A stretch of 64,000 nucleotides of DNA from Methylotenera mobilis JLW8 (GCF_000023705.1 NC_012968.1:2294001-2358000); one strand, 5' to 3'. Positions 18,350 to 28,820 are shown, counted from the first letter of the stretch. A program made the numbers and translations. The notes: generated by a model from the sequence alone, not told the origin.

Positions 18350-19759
18350 ATGTCAGTGGAAAATGTAATGAAATTGGTAATCGATAACGACATTAAATTT
18401 GTTGATTTTCGTTTTACCGATACACGCGGCAAAGAGCAACATGTAACAGTGCCAGTGTCACACTTTAATGAAGACAAATTTACAGAAGGTCACGCTTTTG
18501 ACGGTTCTTCTATCGCTGGCTGGAAAGGCATTCAAGCATCTGACATGCAATTGATGCCTGACGCAAGCACTGCATTTATCGACCCGTTCTTTGACGAGCC
18601 AACATTGGTATTGACTTGTGACGTGGTAGACCCTACTGATGGCAAAGGTTACGACCGTGACCCACGTAGCTTGGCAAAACGTGCTGAAGCATACTTAAAA
18701 TCAAGCGGCTTAGGCGATACAGCTTACTTTGGTCCAGAACCAGAGTTCTTCATTTTCGACAGCATCCAATGGGATGTGTCAATGAACGGCAGCTCAGTAC
18801 GCATCAACTCTGAAGAAGGCGCATGGTCATCAAACGAGAAATTTGAAGGCGGCAACACAGGTCACCGCCCAGGCGTTAAAGGCGGCTACTTCCCAGTGCC
18901 ACCAGTCGATTCACTACACGACATCCGTTCTGCAATGTGTATCACATTGGAACAACTAGGCGTGCCTGTTGAAGTTCACCACCACGAAGTAGCAACTGCT
19001 GGCCAATGTGAAATTGGTACAAAATTCAGCACATTGACACAACGTGCTGACTGGACTCAAATCCAAAAATACGTAATCTTGAACACAGCACATGCATACG
19101 GCAAAACTGCTACATTCATGCCAAAACCATTCGCTGGCGATAACGGTTCAGGTATGCACGTTCACCAATCAGTTTGGAAAGATGGCAAAAACCTATTTGC
19201 AGGTAACGGCTACGCTGGTTTGAGCGAGTTCGCACTTTACTACATCGGCGGTATCATCAAACACGCTCGTGCATTAAACGCGATTACAAACCCAGGTACT
19301 AACTCATACAAACGTTTAGTACCTCACTTCGAAGCACCAGTTAAATTAGCTTACTCAGCTAAAAACCGCTCAGCTTCTATCCGCATCCCATTTGTGCACT
19401 CTGACAAAGGTCGCCGTGTTGAAGCTCGCTTCCCAGATCCAATCGCTAACCCATACTTGGCATTCTCTGCATTGCTAATGGCTGGTTTAGATGGCGTGCA
19501 AAACAAGATTCACCCAGGTGAAGCTGCAACCAAAGACTTGTACCATCTTCCACCAGAAGAAGATGCTAAGATCCCAACAGTATGCGCATCATTAGAACAA
19601 GCACTTGAAGCACTAGATGCTGACCGTGAGTTCTTAACCAAAGGTGGCGTGTTTACTAACGACTGGATCGATGCATACATTGCATTGAAAATGGAAGAAG
19701 TAAACAAAGTGCGTATGACACCACACCCAGCTGAGTTTGGCTTGTACTACTCATGCTAA
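18350..19759 (+). CDS. glnA: Glutamine synthetase type I
   Basis: ATP-dependent synthesis of glutamine from glutamate and ammonia, the main entry of nitrogen at low ammonium. The 469-residue protein has the GSI pattern: [12 protein letters not shown] near the start, [10 protein letters not shown], the metal and substrate segment [33 protein letters not shown], and NRSASIRIP. The adenylylation tyrosine is in [10 protein letters not shown], so GlnE-type control is expected. The gene has an AGGAG-type ribosome site at about -8. It sits behind a sigma-54 promoter with two NtrC boxes and is followed by a terminator, so it is probably transcribed alone. Confidence 0.98.
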   Translation: MSVENVMKLVIDNDIKFVDFRFTDTRGKEQHVTVPVSHFNEDKFTEGHAFDGSSIAGWKGIQASDMQLMPDASTAFIDPFFDEPTLVLTCDVVDPTDGKGYDRDPRSLAKRAEAYLKSSGLGDTAYFGPEPEFFIFDSIQWDVSMNGSSVRINSEEGAWSSNEKFEGGNTGHRPGVKGGYFPVPPVDSLHDIRSAMCITLEQLGVPVEVHHHEVATAGQCEIGTKFSTLTQRADWTQIQKYVILNTAHAYGKTATFMPKPFAGDNGSGMHVHQSVWKDGKNLFAGNGYAGLSEFALYYIGGIIKHARALNAITNPGTNSYKRLVPHFEAPVKLAYSAKNRSASIRIPFVHSDKGRRVEARFPDPIANPYLAFSALLMAGLDGVQNKIHPGEAATKDLYHLPPEEDAKIPTVCASLEQALEALDADREFLTKGGVFTNDWIDAYIALKMEEVNKVRMTPHPAEFGLYYSC

Positions 19760-19798
19760 TGCGTAGCTAGTTTACGCAGTTGTTAGTTTGATCTAATT

Positions 19799-19824
19799 AA
19801 AAAGGGCGAGCAATCGCCCTTTTT
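19799..19824 (+). terminator. glnA terminator
   Basis: Stem 19799-19809 with 19814-19824 (AAAAAGGGCGA / TCGCCCTTTTT), GCAA loop, T-run at the end. A strong intrinsic terminator. Confidence 0.9.
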
Positions 19825-19953
19825 AATTTTTAACGCTAACCAAAACACATTAATTGCAGCGTCAACGCAACACCACAAACAACCGTTAAGCAGCGTACTA
19901 GGCCAGATGCAATCCATGTTGCCTTATTTGATTAACTCTAATAAACTCACCTC

Positions 19954-20454
19954 ATGAAAAAACACTTATTGTTATCATTGGTTGCCTTTACGCTCTCTAG
20001 CCATGCATTTGCTGAAATCTATAAGCGTGTAGATGCAGATGGCCGCGTGACTTACTCCAACATTAAGAGCAAAGGCTCTACCCGCCTTGAGCTAGACCCT
20101 GACACCAATAACATTACCAACGAGAATAGGCCCAAAGCCAGCCCAGCTGCGAGCAAACGCACAACAACACCAGACAGCTTCCCTCGGGTAGATGCCAACA
20201 CGCAAAACCAGCGCGATGGCAAACGCAAAGAGATCCTACGCAACGAACTTGAGGCAGAAAAACAAGCACTGGAGGAGGCGAACAAAGCCTATGCTGAGGG
20301 CGAATCAAATCCAGAGGTTTACAGAACGGCCACGGGACAAACATTCAGAAACGTCCCCAAGTTCGAAGAAAAAATGAAAGGCCTGCAGGCCAATGTAGAC
20401 AATCACAAGAAAAATATTGAGCTTTTGCAAAAAGAGCTCGACTCACTACGCTAA
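19954..20454 (+). CDS. DUF4124 periplasmic protein
   Basis: A 166-residue exported protein of unknown function. A signal peptide is clear (about 1-20, cleavage after SHAFA). The DUF4124 core follows directly (EIYKRVDADGRVTYSN). The middle is polar and Pro/Thr/Asn-rich, and the C-terminal 60 residues are highly charged and likely coiled coil (EILRNELEAEKQALEE, NHKKNIELLQKELD). Its place between glnA and ntrB recurs, as I recall, in betaproteobacteria, but no nitrogen-related function is known to me. It has its own strong terminator. Confidence 0.85.
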   Translation: MKKHLLLSLVAFTLSSHAFAEIYKRVDADGRVTYSNIKSKGSTRLELDPDTNNITNENRPKASPAASKRTTTPDSFPRVDANTQNQRDGKRKEILRNELEAEKQALEEANKAYAEGESNPEVYRTATGQTFRNVPKFEEKMKGLQANVDNHKKNIELLQKELDSLR

Positions 20455-20479
20455 CCTAACGCATCAAACAACGTACACG

Positions 20480-20518
20480 GCCGCTATTGCACCTAAATGG
20501 TGCAATAGCGGCTTTTTT
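20480..20518 (+). terminator. Terminator after the DUF4124 gene
   Basis: A 14-bp perfect stem (20480-20493 with 20499-20512), 5-nt loop, six T. Its upper half is also an NtrC-box dyad. Confidence 0.9.
20488..20504 (+). promoter_or_regulatory. Perfect NtrC box inside a terminator stem
   Basis: TGCACCTAAATGGTGCA matches the NtrC dyad TGCACC-N5-GGTGCA at every fixed base. It is about 230 bp before the predicted ntrB transcription start, a usable enhancer distance. Confidence 0.6.
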
Positions 20519-20698
20519 GTTTTCTAATCCTGCTATACTTAAAACCATCACTATCTATGGCTATTAAGCGTCACCAAGAAATATGGCTCAGATAGACTGC
20601 ATCACAGAAATTTTTTAACTATGAGATTCAATGAGTTAATAAGCTCGATGTATAACTTCGGCACATTTAATAAACTTATTCACGTCACAGCTTAAAAC

Positions 20699-20714
20699 TG
20701 GTCTAGCTTTTGCT
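20699..20714 (+). promoter_or_regulatory. Candidate sigma-54 promoter of ntrB
   Basis: TGGTCTAGCTTTTGCT keeps GG and GC ten bases apart and the TTGCT half; the -24 half departs from TGGCAC. It lies about 42 nt before the ntrB ATG. Confidence 0.45.
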
Positions 20715-20755
20715 TATAGTAAGGCAACTAATGAAATGATGAGTGAAGCACTATT

Positions 20756-21850
20756 ATGGTTCAACCAACGCCAGACCACTTTGCTGGCCTAGAGCATTTA
20801 GCAACAGCAATCATCCTTTTGGATGATCACTGCCGCGTCGCTTACGTTAACCCAGGCGCCGAAATCATATTCGCCTTTAGTGCCACCCAAATCATCGGCC
20901 AAAAGATCAATGAAGTGTTCCCAGACTGCGAGATACTCATGCTTGCGGTGAACAACGCCATTAAAGAACAAAGCCCATTCCGCGAGCATGAGTTCACCAT
21001 CAGCACCCATAGGCACCACTCCTTTGCCGTTACCTGTACGGTTACCCCTATAGAGTCAATCGTAGCAAGTTTGATATTAGAGTTCCAACCGATGGATGCG
21101 CAATTACGCATTGCGCGTGAAGAGCGCATGCTGATTCAACAACAGGCAAATGCAGAGCTGTTGCGTAATTTAGCGCACGAGATTCGCAACCCGCTTGGCG
21201 GCCTGCGCGGCGCAGCACAACTGCTAGAGCACGAGTTACCATCGCCTAGCCTCCGCGAATACACGCAAGTGATTATTAAAGAGGCAGACAGGCTACAGGC
21301 GTTGATGGATAGACTGCTAATTCCGCACCGTGTACCCAAGTATCAACCTACCAATATTCATGAAGTATTAGAACGCGTGCGCAGCCTACTACTGGCCGAG
21401 TCTCCACGCAGCATTCTCATTAAGCGAGATTATGACTTAAGCTTACCAGAGATTATTGGTGACCGTGAAAAGCTGATTCAGGCTGTATTAAATATTGCAC
21501 GCAACGCGGTACAAGCAATGCAGTCCAATAAAACTCCTAACAGCCAAATTACCTTTAAAACGCGTGCTGAACGTCAGGTCACCCTTGCAAGAAAGCGCTA
21601 CCGTGTAGCCATTAAGTTGGAAATTATTGATAACGGCCCAGGCATTCCAGCCGATATACGTGACCGTATTTTTTACCCATTGGTATCAGGCAGCGAAGGC
21701 GGCACCGGGCTAGGCTTAACCCTTGCTCAAACCTTTGTCACGCAGCATCACGGCATGATTGATTGCGAAAGCACGCCAGGCAATACGCGCTTCACCATAC
21801 TGCTACCAATTGAAACCACTGCAATCAAACCGATGGCAAAAACGCAATGA
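20756..21850 (+). CDS. ntrB: Nitrogen-regulation sensor histidine kinase NtrB
   Basis: Cytoplasmic kinase/phosphatase of NtrC, normally governed by PII. The 364 residues are an N-terminal PAS domain (about 10-110), then DHp with His141 in LAHEIRNPLGG, then the ATPase domain with N box (LNIARNAVQAM), G1 (DNGPGIP) and G2 (GTGLGLTLAQTF). No membrane segment is present, as expected for NtrB. The ATG at 20756 has only a weak purine-rich ribosome site. ntrC follows after 118 bp on the same strand. Confidence 0.96.
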   Translation: MVQPTPDHFAGLEHLATAIILLDDHCRVAYVNPGAEIIFAFSATQIIGQKINEVFPDCEILMLAVNNAIKEQSPFREHEFTISTHRHHSFAVTCTVTPIESIVASLILEFQPMDAQLRIAREERMLIQQQANAELLRNLAHEIRNPLGGLRGAAQLLEHELPSPSLREYTQVIIKEADRLQALMDRLLIPHRVPKYQPTNIHEVLERVRSLLLAESPRSILIKRDYDLSLPEIIGDREKLIQAVLNIARNAVQAMQSNKTPNSQITFKTRAERQVTLARKRYRVAIKLEIIDNGPGIPADIRDRIFYPLVSGSEGGTGLGLTLAQTFVTQHHGMIDCESTPGNTRFTILLPIETTAIKPMAKTQ

Positions 21851-21968
21851 TTGCGCCTAGTGTTTAATGTGATGTTAAACACGACACTAGTAAATGTAGT
21901 GTAGCCCAATAGAATAATAAGCAAAAATTTGTGCAACTTAACCTAGCACGACTGAAAAAGAGAAACCT

Positions 21969-23366
21969 ATGAAACCAATCTGGATTATTGACGACGACAA
22001 ATCTATTCGCTGGGTCTTTGAAAAAGCACTCGCCCGCACCGATCTTGAGTTCAAAACCTTCCCCTCAGTGGTAGAGGCACTCAACGCACTAGACCACGAA
22101 CAGCCACAAGTTGTTGTCAGTGATATCCGCATGCCTAACGGCTCAGGTTTAGACCTGCTGAGTGAGATTAAGCGCAGGCACCCAGACATTCCGGTGATTA
22201 TTATGACGGCATATTCAGACTTGGAAAGTGCGGTAGCAGCATTCCAGGGCGGTGCGTTTGAATACTTAGCCAAGCCTTTTGATGTTGACCAGGCAATTGA
22301 TATCATCAAACGCGCTGTGGAAGAAAGCACCAGACAAGCCTCCGAAAGTGGCTTCAGTTCAGTAGCGGAAGACACGCCTGAAATCATTGGCCAAGCACCA
22401 TCCATGCAAGAGGTTTTCAGGGCCATTGGCCGCTTAAGCCGCTCACATGCTACCGTACTGATTAACGGTGAGTCTGGCAGCGGCAAAGAGCTGGTTGCTC
22501 GCGCATTACATCGCCACAGCCCGCGCGCAGATAAACCGTTTATTGCCATTAACACCGCGGCTATCCCCAAAGACTTATTAGAGTCAGAGCTATTTGGTCA
22601 TGAGCGTGGCGCATTTACCGGCGCTGCTGCCGGCCGCCGCGGACGCTTTGAGCAAGCAGACACGGGCACCCTGTTTTTAGATGAAATCGGCGACATGCCA
22701 GCCGATCTACAAACGCGCTTATTACGTGTGCTGAGTGACGGCCAGTTTTACCGTGTTGGCGGCCATCAGCCAATTAAAGTCAACGTACGCATCATTGCCG
22801 CAACCCACCAAGACTTGGAAGAGCGTGTTAAAAACGGCCTCTTCCGCGAAGACTTATTTCACCGCCTCAACGTGATTCGCCTACGCCTGCCAGCACTGCG
22901 TGAGCGCCGTGAAGACATCCCATTACTGATTAAGCACTTCCTGCAACACAGCGCCACCGAACTGGGTGTAGAGGCAAAACAACCCTCGGTTGCTGCACTT
23001 AAATTCCTCAGCGCAGTCAACTGGAGCGGAAACGTACGCCAACTAGAGAACGTATGTCACTGGCTCACCGTGATGGCACCAGGCCAAAATATTGACATTG
23101 CAGACCTACCGCCAGAGCTAAAACAAGATGGCAATAAAGTAGACTCAAACGGCTCATGGCAAGAAGCACTTGCAGCAGAGGTAACTGACGCGCTCAATCG
23201 TGGTGAGCAAAATGTACTGGAATCTCGCACTCAAATCTTTGAGCGCATCTTAATTGAAAAGGCACTAGAGCACACCCACGGCCGCCGCATTGAAGCCGCC
23301 ACCCAACTCGGCATGGGGCGTAACACACTCACACGGAAGATTCAGGAGCTTGGGATTGAAGAGTAG
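21969..23366 (+). CDS. ntrC: Nitrogen-regulation response regulator NtrC
   Basis: Sigma-54 activator that drives glnA and other nitrogen genes when phosphorylated by NtrB. The 465 residues have all expected parts: receiver with Asp52 in [12 protein letters not shown]+ domain with Walker A GESGSGKE, the sigma-54 contact loop [15 protein letters not shown], Walker [12 protein letters not shown], and arginine fingers in [22 protein letters not shown]; and a Fis-type helix-turn-helix at the end ([22 protein letters not shown]). It is fully competent by sequence, in contrast with the NtrX-like regulator at 60.4 kb. Three NtrC-type boxes in this neighbourhood are its likely targets. Confidence 0.98.
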   Translation: MKPIWIIDDDKSIRWVFEKALARTDLEFKTFPSVVEALNALDHEQPQVVVSDIRMPNGSGLDLLSEIKRRHPDIPVIIMTAYSDLESAVAAFQGGAFEYLAKPFDVDQAIDIIKRAVEESTRQASESGFSSVAEDTPEIIGQAPSMQEVFRAIGRLSRSHATVLINGESGSGKELVARALHRHSPRADKPFIAINTAAIPKDLLESELFGHERGAFTGAAAGRRGRFEQADTGTLFLDEIGDMPADLQTRLLRVLSDGQFYRVGGHQPIKVNVRIIAATHQDLEERVKNGLFREDLFHRLNVIRLRLPALRERREDIPLLIKHFLQHSATELGVEAKQPSVAALKFLSAVNWSGNVRQLENVCHWLTVMAPGQNIDIADLPPELKQDGNKVDSNGSWQEALAAEVTDALNRGEQNVLESRTQIFERILIEKALEHTHGRRIEAATQLGMGRNTLTRKIQELGIEE

Positions 23367-23595
23367 ATCATTAGAAAAATCAGCCACCCCACTATATCTC
23401 AGCGGTTTGTAACGGCACTACACTCAATTTAATGCCTCACACGTGGCGAGGATAAGATGCTATGACCTCTCTACGTACACATTACTTCAGTTATCACGCG
23501 GCTAAGACAATCATATATCTGGTGCCTTATTATATGAATAAGCAAAAATCAACCTGATGCTCAAAGGAAGTAAGCTTAGTATTGTGCTATCCGTG

Positions 23596-24267
23596 TCAGA
23601 TTAGCTGACTTTTAGCCCGCAATAAAGGAAATGAACTTTGCTTATTCGCGTCAATTTTGTTAATAAAAAACACCTGCGCTAGGCGCGCATTATGGTTATT
23701 ATCTCCAAAAAACTGGTTAGCGCAGTGATGAATATCGCCCTCAAATAAAATTAAGGTGTTATATACGTTATTAACCCTTACCACCTCGTCAAACATACTG
23801 TGGTAACTAAAGTCTATGGGTGACTTACTCTTAAAGTTCTCGTCATTCTCTTTAATTGTCTTCCAATACAACTCATCGTCATACGAAGAATTCTTTTTAA
23901 ACAAAGATGTTCCTGCATCCAAAGGCGCATCAGGTGTTAAATACAGCACACCTGCAAACACCGTATTTTGGTCTTGATGAATCAAACCCGAACCATACTC
24001 AGCGCACACAATTTGAAAACTAGTGCTAACTTGCCAACGCATCACATCATGTTCTGGTATATGAAAGACACTGATTATTTTCTTACAAACCTTATCATAA
24101 AGCGAGGTACTGATATCACGTAAATCTTTAGTACGACATCCAGGAAAGACATAACCAACATCTTTCATTTCATGACAATAGGTATATTTCTGAGAAAGCG
24201 CATACCTCCTGATTTCATCAGGATTCTCATAAAAATCACTAATCACTGTCACTGGATATAAATTCAT
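23596..24267 (-). CDS. Putative 2OG-Fe(II) oxygenase-like protein (DUF6445-like)
   Basis: A 223-residue soluble protein that I do not recognise firmly. Motifs fit the double-stranded beta-helix fold of 2-oxoglutarate/Fe(II) oxygenases: His97 and Asp99 in GLIHQDQN as the HxD pair, a distal His in GDIHHC (180 or 181), and Arg195 in ARLAQVFF where the co-substrate arginine would sit. The segment VLYLTPDAPLDAGTSLF is also typical of this group. DUF6445 is my best family guess. The gene is A/T-richer than ntrC before it, has no operon partner, and lies between ntrC (convergent) and a porin gene. Substrate unknown; horizontal gain is possible. Confidence 0.6.
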   Translation of the reverse strand: MNLYPVTVISDFYENPDEIRRYALSQKYTYCHEMKDVGYVFPGCRTKDLRDISTSLYDKVCKKIISVFHIPEHDVMRWQVSTSFQIVCAEYGSGLIHQDQNTVFAGVLYLTPDAPLDAGTSLFKKNSSYDDELYWKTIKENDENFKSKSPIDFSYHSMFDEVVRVNNVYNTLILFEGDIHHCANQFFGDNNHNARLAQVFFINKIDANKQSSFPLLRAKSQLI

Positions 24268-24308
24268 TACAAAATCTCTTTATATTGCATTACTTGGGCT
24301 ATACCTAT

Positions 24309-24340
24309 AAAAAAACGGCAACTAAAGTTGCCGTTTTTTT
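24309..24340 (-). terminator. Porin gene terminator
   Basis: A CGGCAAC/GTTGCCG stem with A- and T-runs on the two flanks (24309-24315 and 24334-24340). It stands 41 bp downstream of the porin stop. Confidence 0.88.
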
Positions 24341-24380
24341 ATCTATTACTTAAACACTACAGGGTAACCCCTGCCTTATC

Positions 24381-25598
24381 CTAGAAGAATAAGATAGCGC
24401 CTAAAGAGATAGTTTTTGCTTTAGCTTTAACATCAGCTGCTGCACGGTTGTCTAAATCGCGCTCAGATTCTGAGTACTCAGCAACCAAGTTCAAGTGTTT
24501 TGTAAGTGGGTGGTAAGCACCAACTGTCCACATAGAATCTGTAAGATCTTTCCATGTGTCAGCAGAACGGTTGCCGTCTAAAGTTGACTCGCCGTATGAA
24601 ACGCCCAATTTAGTACCTACACCTGGAAGTGTGTATGTACCTTGTACGTACCACTGGTCTGAATCACGTGATTTACCGTTTGCATCAAAACCGTTACGTA
24701 ATTGGAATGTTTGACCGATACCGTCGCCTTTACCGTAGTAACCAGTTAAACCGAAACCAGCTACGTTAACTGTAGTACCGATGTCGAATGCTTGAGCGTT
24801 GTCAGCACCTGGAGCACCTGCAAAGCCAGATACTTTTTGGTAGATACCAGAAGCCCAAACTTTACCAGCTACGTCGCCAGCCCACTCATAAGAAGCTTTA
24901 CCTTCGTATGCTGATGATGCGCCACTACGACCAGTGCTTTTTAAGCTAGAAATGCCAGCGCCTTCAGCATCAGCAACAGCATCCCAACCTTGTGTCAAAC
25001 CAACTGTGAAGCTGAAGCCATTGAAGTTTGGTGATGAGTAAGCAACTTGTGATTTCCAGTCAGCATACATGAAACCTGAACCGATACGGCCCAATGTTGT
25101 TGTGTTGCCAGCTAGTGAACCAGCACCACCACCAACGCCTAACAATGTCATGTCGTTCAAGATAGCGTCAGATGCGTAGATACCTAGATCTTTACCTAAC
25201 TTGATAGTACCCCATGATTTGTCGCCGAATGTCAAGAATGCTTGACGATTTTCTTGTTGTGCTGCTTGGTTACCTGAAGCTTTTGTTGATGCACCTGGAT
25301 TCAAGCTGATTGTGAAACCAACGTCTAAGTCGTTTTGACGTGTTTTACCAGAAACTGATAAGTAGTTTGGCAACAAACCTGTAGTGATGTTGTTTGATGA
25401 TGCAGCATCACCGTTACCTAGACCTAAAGCAGCTGTACCGCCGTTGTCACCACTGTATTTAGTAGTTGTGTAGTAAGCGTTTACAACACCGCCGATGTCC
25501 AATGTCCAATCACCAGCTGGAATCATGATACCAGCTTGTGCGCTTGAAGCTGCAGCTACTAAAGCTGAAGCAACTGCTAATTTAATTGTTGTTTTCAT
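24381..25598 (-). CDS. Gram-negative outer-membrane porin
   Basis: A 405-residue outer-membrane general-diffusion porin of the betaproteobacterial type. The signal peptide is clear (about 1-22, cleavage after SAQA), and the mature start IMIPAGDWTLDIGGVVNAYYT is a first beta strand. The body alternates Gly/aromatic strands, and the end KTISLGAILFF has the terminal Phe for barrel assembly. Codon use is strongly biased and repetitive (as in glnA), and an AGGAG ribosome site precedes the ATG, both signs of high expression. It is monocistronic: own terminator downstream and a 355-bp spacer upstream. Substrate preference cannot be told. Confidence 0.92.
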   Translation of the reverse strand: MKTTIKLAVASALVAAASSAQAGIMIPAGDWTLDIGGVVNAYYTTTKYSGDNGGTAALGLGNGDAASSNNITTGLLPNYLSVSGKTRQNDLDVGFTISLNPGASTKASGNQAAQQENRQAFLTFGDKSWGTIKLGKDLGIYASDAILNDMTLLGVGGGAGSLAGNTTTLGRIGSGFMYADWKSQVAYSSPNFNGFSFTVGLTQGWDAVADAEGAGISSLKSTGRSGASSAYEGKASYEWAGDVAGKVWASGIYQKVSGFAGAPGADNAQAFDIGTTVNVAGFGLTGYYGKGDGIGQTFQLRNGFDANGKSRDSDQWYVQGTYTLPGVGTKLGVSYGESTLDGNRSADTWKDLTDSMWTVGAYHPLTKHLNLVAEYSESERDLDNRAAADVKAKAKTISLGAILFF

Positions 25599-25953
25599 AT
25601 AAATCTCCTAAAAAATATTACTATTTTTAATTCTCGATTACCCTATCAGCTTGTCGCCGTTGCCAGCAACCAAACTAAAAAGAAAGTTTGCAAACTCTCT
25701 CAACGTTTACTACTTAAGTAGCATTCACTAAGAAGGTAGAGCGTAGTATGCACAAAGATTTTTAGGCTTACAACTAAAAGTTGGGCTTTTTGTCACAATT
25801 ACTTACATTTGTTGTAATTTTGCAACAATAGAGTTTTTACCGGACGGGCTACAGCATGAAACTTTGCGAAATAGTCCGTAGTTTCGAATAAGGACGGAGT
25901 ATCTGAGCAGATTATCAATGTCGCGTTCGCTACTAAGCGCACAGCAACATCAC
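25599..25953 (-). promoter_or_regulatory. Porin upstream region with palindromes
   Basis: A 355-bp spacer between dgt and the porin gene, with no reading frame worth calling. AGTTTGCAAACT (25685-25696) is a perfect 12-bp palindrome with nearly symmetric flanks, about 90 bp before the porin ATG. TTGTTG and CAACAA flank 8 bp near 25809-25830. These are possible operator sites; no regulator can be named. Confidence 0.4.
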
Positions 25954-27078
25954 CTAGAGGTACTCTTCTACTGTAAACAGCTTGCGGTGCTCTCTGATAG
26001 CAAAGCGATCTGTCATCCCAGCGATATAGTCAGCTACCGCACGCGCTTTATCAATTTCTGCATATACTTGAAACTCGTTTGGCAGTAGGCCTGTATTTTC
26101 ATAAAAACAGGCAAACAGCTCGCGTACGATGCGGACAGCCTTTGCACTCATACGATTTACTTTATAGTGCTGGTATAAGTTTTTACGTAAGAACTGCTTA
26201 AGTTCCAGGTTTTGCTTAGCTACACCCTCACTAAAACCGATTAACTGTGGTAGTAGCCTGATATCGGCAATACTGTCAGGCTGGTGTTGTGCGATATTTT
26301 GTGCACTTTGCGTACATAGATCCACTACCAAAGTATTAATCATGCGACGTATGGTTTCATGCAGCAGACGCTTTTGCTCCAACACCGGATATTTCACCTT
26401 AACCTCGGCTAGATTTTGCGCAAACAGCTCCACTGTAGACAATTGCTCAATACTGATCAAACCAGAACGCAAGCCATCATCAATATCATGATTGTTATAA
26501 GCAATCTCGTCTGCGTAGTTTGTCAGCTGCGCCTCTAAGCTAGGGCTGGTTTTTTCGATAAAGCGCACACCTACATCACCAAGTTGCTTGGCATTTCTAA
26601 TGGAACAATGCTTAAGTATGCCCTCTCTTACTTCAAACGTGAGATTTAAGCCATCAAACTCCGCATAACGCTGCTCCAACTGATCGACTACACGCAGCGA
26701 CTGCAAGTTATGCTCAAAGCCACCGTAATCTCGCATACAGTCATTCAGCGCATCCTGCCCAGCATGTCCAAACGGTGTATGGCCAAGGTCATGCGCCAGC
26801 GCGATGGCCTCGGTGAGGTCTTCATGCAGATGCAAGGTGCGAGCAATGCCGCGTGCCATTTGCGCAACCTCTAGGCTATGCGTCAAGCGTGTACGGAACA
26901 AATCACCTTCATGGTTTACAAATACCTGCGTTTTATATTCCAGGCGACGGAAGGCTGTGGAGTGAATGATACGGTCACGGTCACGCTGAAACGCATTGCG
27001 CGTTGACGAAGCGGGCTCAGCATGGTGCCGCCCTATAGATTGATCTGGATTGGCAGCATAAGGAGCGAGAGTATTCAT
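25954..27078 (-). CDS. dgt: dGTP triphosphohydrolase-like HD protein
   Basis: Hydrolyses deoxynucleoside triphosphates (dGTP in the type enzyme) to nucleoside and triphosphate. The 374 residues carry the HD-domain ligands: [19 protein letters not shown] (His), [20 protein letters not shown] (His-Asp), and the later [14 protein letters not shown]. The length and start ([30 protein letters not shown]) match the shorter deoxyguanosinetriphosphatase-like family rather than the 505-residue E. coli Dgt. It follows aroB on the same strand after 144 bp, the common aroK-aroB-dgt order. Confidence 0.93.
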   Translation of the reverse strand: MNTLAPYAANPDQSIGRHHAEPASSTRNAFQRDRDRIIHSTAFRRLEYKTQVFVNHEGDLFRTRLTHSLEVAQMARGIARTLHLHEDLTEAIALAHDLGHTPFGHAGQDALNDCMRDYGGFEHNLQSLRVVDQLEQRYAEFDGLNLTFEVREGILKHCSIRNAKQLGDVGVRFIEKTSPSLEAQLTNYADEIAYNNHDIDDGLRSGLISIEQLSTVELFAQNLAEVKVKYPVLEQKRLLHETIRRMINTLVVDLCTQSAQNIAQHQPDSIADIRLLPQLIGFSEGVAKQNLELKQFLRKNLYQHYKVNRMSAKAVRIVRELFACFYENTGLLPNEFQVYAEIDKARAVADYIAGMTDRFAIREHRKLFTVEEYL

Positions 27079-27222
27079 GCTTGAATCTTATATTAGGTAA
27101 AGCATTTCTGGCAAGCCTGCAAAAAAGCAAGTGAGCAAAACAAAAACTACGCCTACGCAGCCTTTAGTCCTCACATTCACCTAGCAGCGCTCCAATACTA
27201 GGTGTTATGTACGCAGTATTGA

Positions 27223-28311
27223 TTAATCAGATTTTAAAGAAAGCGTTTGTTTTAGCTTTTCGGCATCATAATCACTGGTAATTACTGACTTACCAATCGC
27301 TTGTTGTAATACCAGTCGAATCTTTCCATCGGCTACTTTCTTATCCAACTGCATTAAGTGCAAATACTTCTCCACACCTAATTTTGGCGCATCTAAGGGC
27401 AACTTAGCAGCAGTTAACAGTTGATGAATCCGCCTCACCTCGTCGGCCGTCAGCCAACCCATGCGTTGAGACAAATCGGCAGCCATCATGGTGCCGGCAC
27501 CCACAGCCTCACCGTGGAGCCATACGCCGTAGCCCATGGCATTTTCTATGGCATGCCCAAATGTATGACCTAAGTTCAGCAATGCCCTTTCACCCGTTTC
27601 GTGCTCATCGCGTGCAACTACGTCTGCTTTATTTTTGCACGAGCGATAGATAGCCTCGGTGATTGCCTGTTCATCTAATACCATCAATTGCTCGATGTGC
27701 AACTCTAACCAATCAAAAAACTCAGCATCCCTAATCAGGCCATACTTAATCACCTCAGCCATCCCTGCTGAGAACTCGCGCGCAGGTAAAGTTTGCAGCG
27801 TATCTATATCTGCTAACACTACTTGTGGTTGGTAAAACGCGCCTATCATGTTCTTACCTAGCGGATGATTGATGCCAGTTTTCCCGCCCACGGATGAATC
27901 CACCTGAGATAGCAAGGTGGTTGGAATCTGTATAAAAGGGACACCACGTAAGTAGGTAGCCGCTGCATAACCAGTCAAGTCACCTATCACCCCTCCACCC
28001 AGGGCAATTAAAGTAGTGCTGCGTTCACAGCGATTTTGCAGCAATGCGTCATAGATTAAATTCAGTGTTTCACTGTTCTTATACGCCTCGCCATCCGGCA
28101 ATATAATTGGGATTACCTTCACACCCGCATCCTGCAGCGCATTACTTAAAGTCTCAAGGTAGAGCTGCGCCACCGTTGTATTGGTTACAATTGCCACATG
28201 TTTACGCTTTAAATGCGGCAATATCAGCTCTGCATTGGAGATAAGTGAGCGCCCAATATAGATTGGGTAGCTTCTATTCGCTAATTCTACTTTTAGTGTT
28301 TGCATAACCAT
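27223..28311 (-). CDS. aroB: 3-dehydroquinate synthase
   Basis: NAD- and metal-dependent cyclisation of DAHP to 3-dehydroquinate, the second shikimate step. The 362-residue protein shows the NAD-binding [19 protein letters not shown], the substrate region [19 protein letters not shown], and metal ligands in GHTFGHAIE and LHGEAVGAG. Its start lies 2 bp after the aroK stop, so the two are co-translated. Confidence 0.97.
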   Translation of the reverse strand: MVMQTLKVELANRSYPIYIGRSLISNAELILPHLKRKHVAIVTNTTVAQLYLETLSNALQDAGVKVIPIILPDGEAYKNSETLNLIYDALLQNRCERSTTLIALGGGVIGDLTGYAAATYLRGVPFIQIPTTLLSQVDSSVGGKTGINHPLGKNMIGAFYQPQVVLADIDTLQTLPAREFSAGMAEVIKYGLIRDAEFFDWLELHIEQLMVLDEQAITEAIYRSCKNKADVVARDEHETGERALLNLGHTFGHAIENAMGYGVWLHGEAVGAGTMMAADLSQRMGWLTADEVRRIHQLLTAAKLPLDAPKLGVEKYLHLMQLDKKVADGKIRLVLQQAIGKSVITSDYDAEKLKQTLSLKSD

Positions 28312-28313
28312 GT

Positions 28314-28820
28314 TTACTTTTTCAATAAATCTTCAATATAACTTGTAATCTCAAGTGCAGACTGGGCGCCAGTATCTACAATGTAATCGGCTAGACTAGT
28401 GTAGATAGGATCTCGCTCTAAATACAAACGCTCTAACTTTTGCTTCATATTGCCACCTTGCAGCAAAGGCCTGGTTTTATCATGTCGGGTGCGCTGGTAT
28501 AAATCATTGACCTTGCCGCGCAGGTATATAATCTTCCCACTATTTTTTAACAAGACGCGATTCTCAGGCATCAGCACCGCACCACCGCCTGTTGCCATAA
28601 TCATATTATCCAGCTGACAAAGCTCTTCTAGCGCCAGCGTCTCACGTTTACGAAAGCCGCCCTCACCCTCCAACTCAAAAATAAGCGGAATTTTCACGCC
28701 AGTTCTACGCTCGATTTCAACATCAGAATCATAAAACTCCTTATCTAGCTGCTTGGATAGCATGCGTCCTATGGTGGTTTTACCAGCACCCATCAGACCT
28801 ATAAAGTAAATATTATTCAA
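28314..28820 (-). CDS. aroK: Shikimate kinase
   Basis: ATP-dependent 3-phosphorylation of shikimate. The 168 residues hold Walker [15 protein letters not shown] at about 8-21, the shikimate-binding DSDVEIE and FRKRE, GGGAVL, and the lid arginine region RHDKTRPLL. It follows pilQ on the same strand, but a terminator lies between, so aroK probably has its own promoter in the 28821-28909 stretch. Confidence 0.97.
   Translation of the reverse strand: MNNIYFIGLMGAGKTTIGRMLSKQLDKEFYDSDVEIERRTGVKIPLIFELEGEGGFRKRETLALEELCQLDNMIMATGGGAVLMPENRVLLKNSGKIIYLRGKVNDLYQRTRHDKTRPLLQGGNMKQKLERLYLERDPIYTSLADYIVDTGAQSALEITSYIEDLLKK

Larger units (their letters stand above)
20455..20755 (+). promoter_or_regulatory. 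ntrB upstream region
   Basis: A 301-bp spacer. From left to right it holds the DUF4124-gene terminator with an embedded NtrC box, an A/T-rich stretch without recognisable sites, and a candidate sigma-54 promoter close to ntrB. Each element is listed separately. Confidence 0.7.

Noticed and set aside
27178-27204. CACCTAG...CTAGGTG inverted repeat between dgt and aroB
   Set aside because: Seven base pairs with a 13-nt loop and no T-run; too weak to call a terminator or operator.
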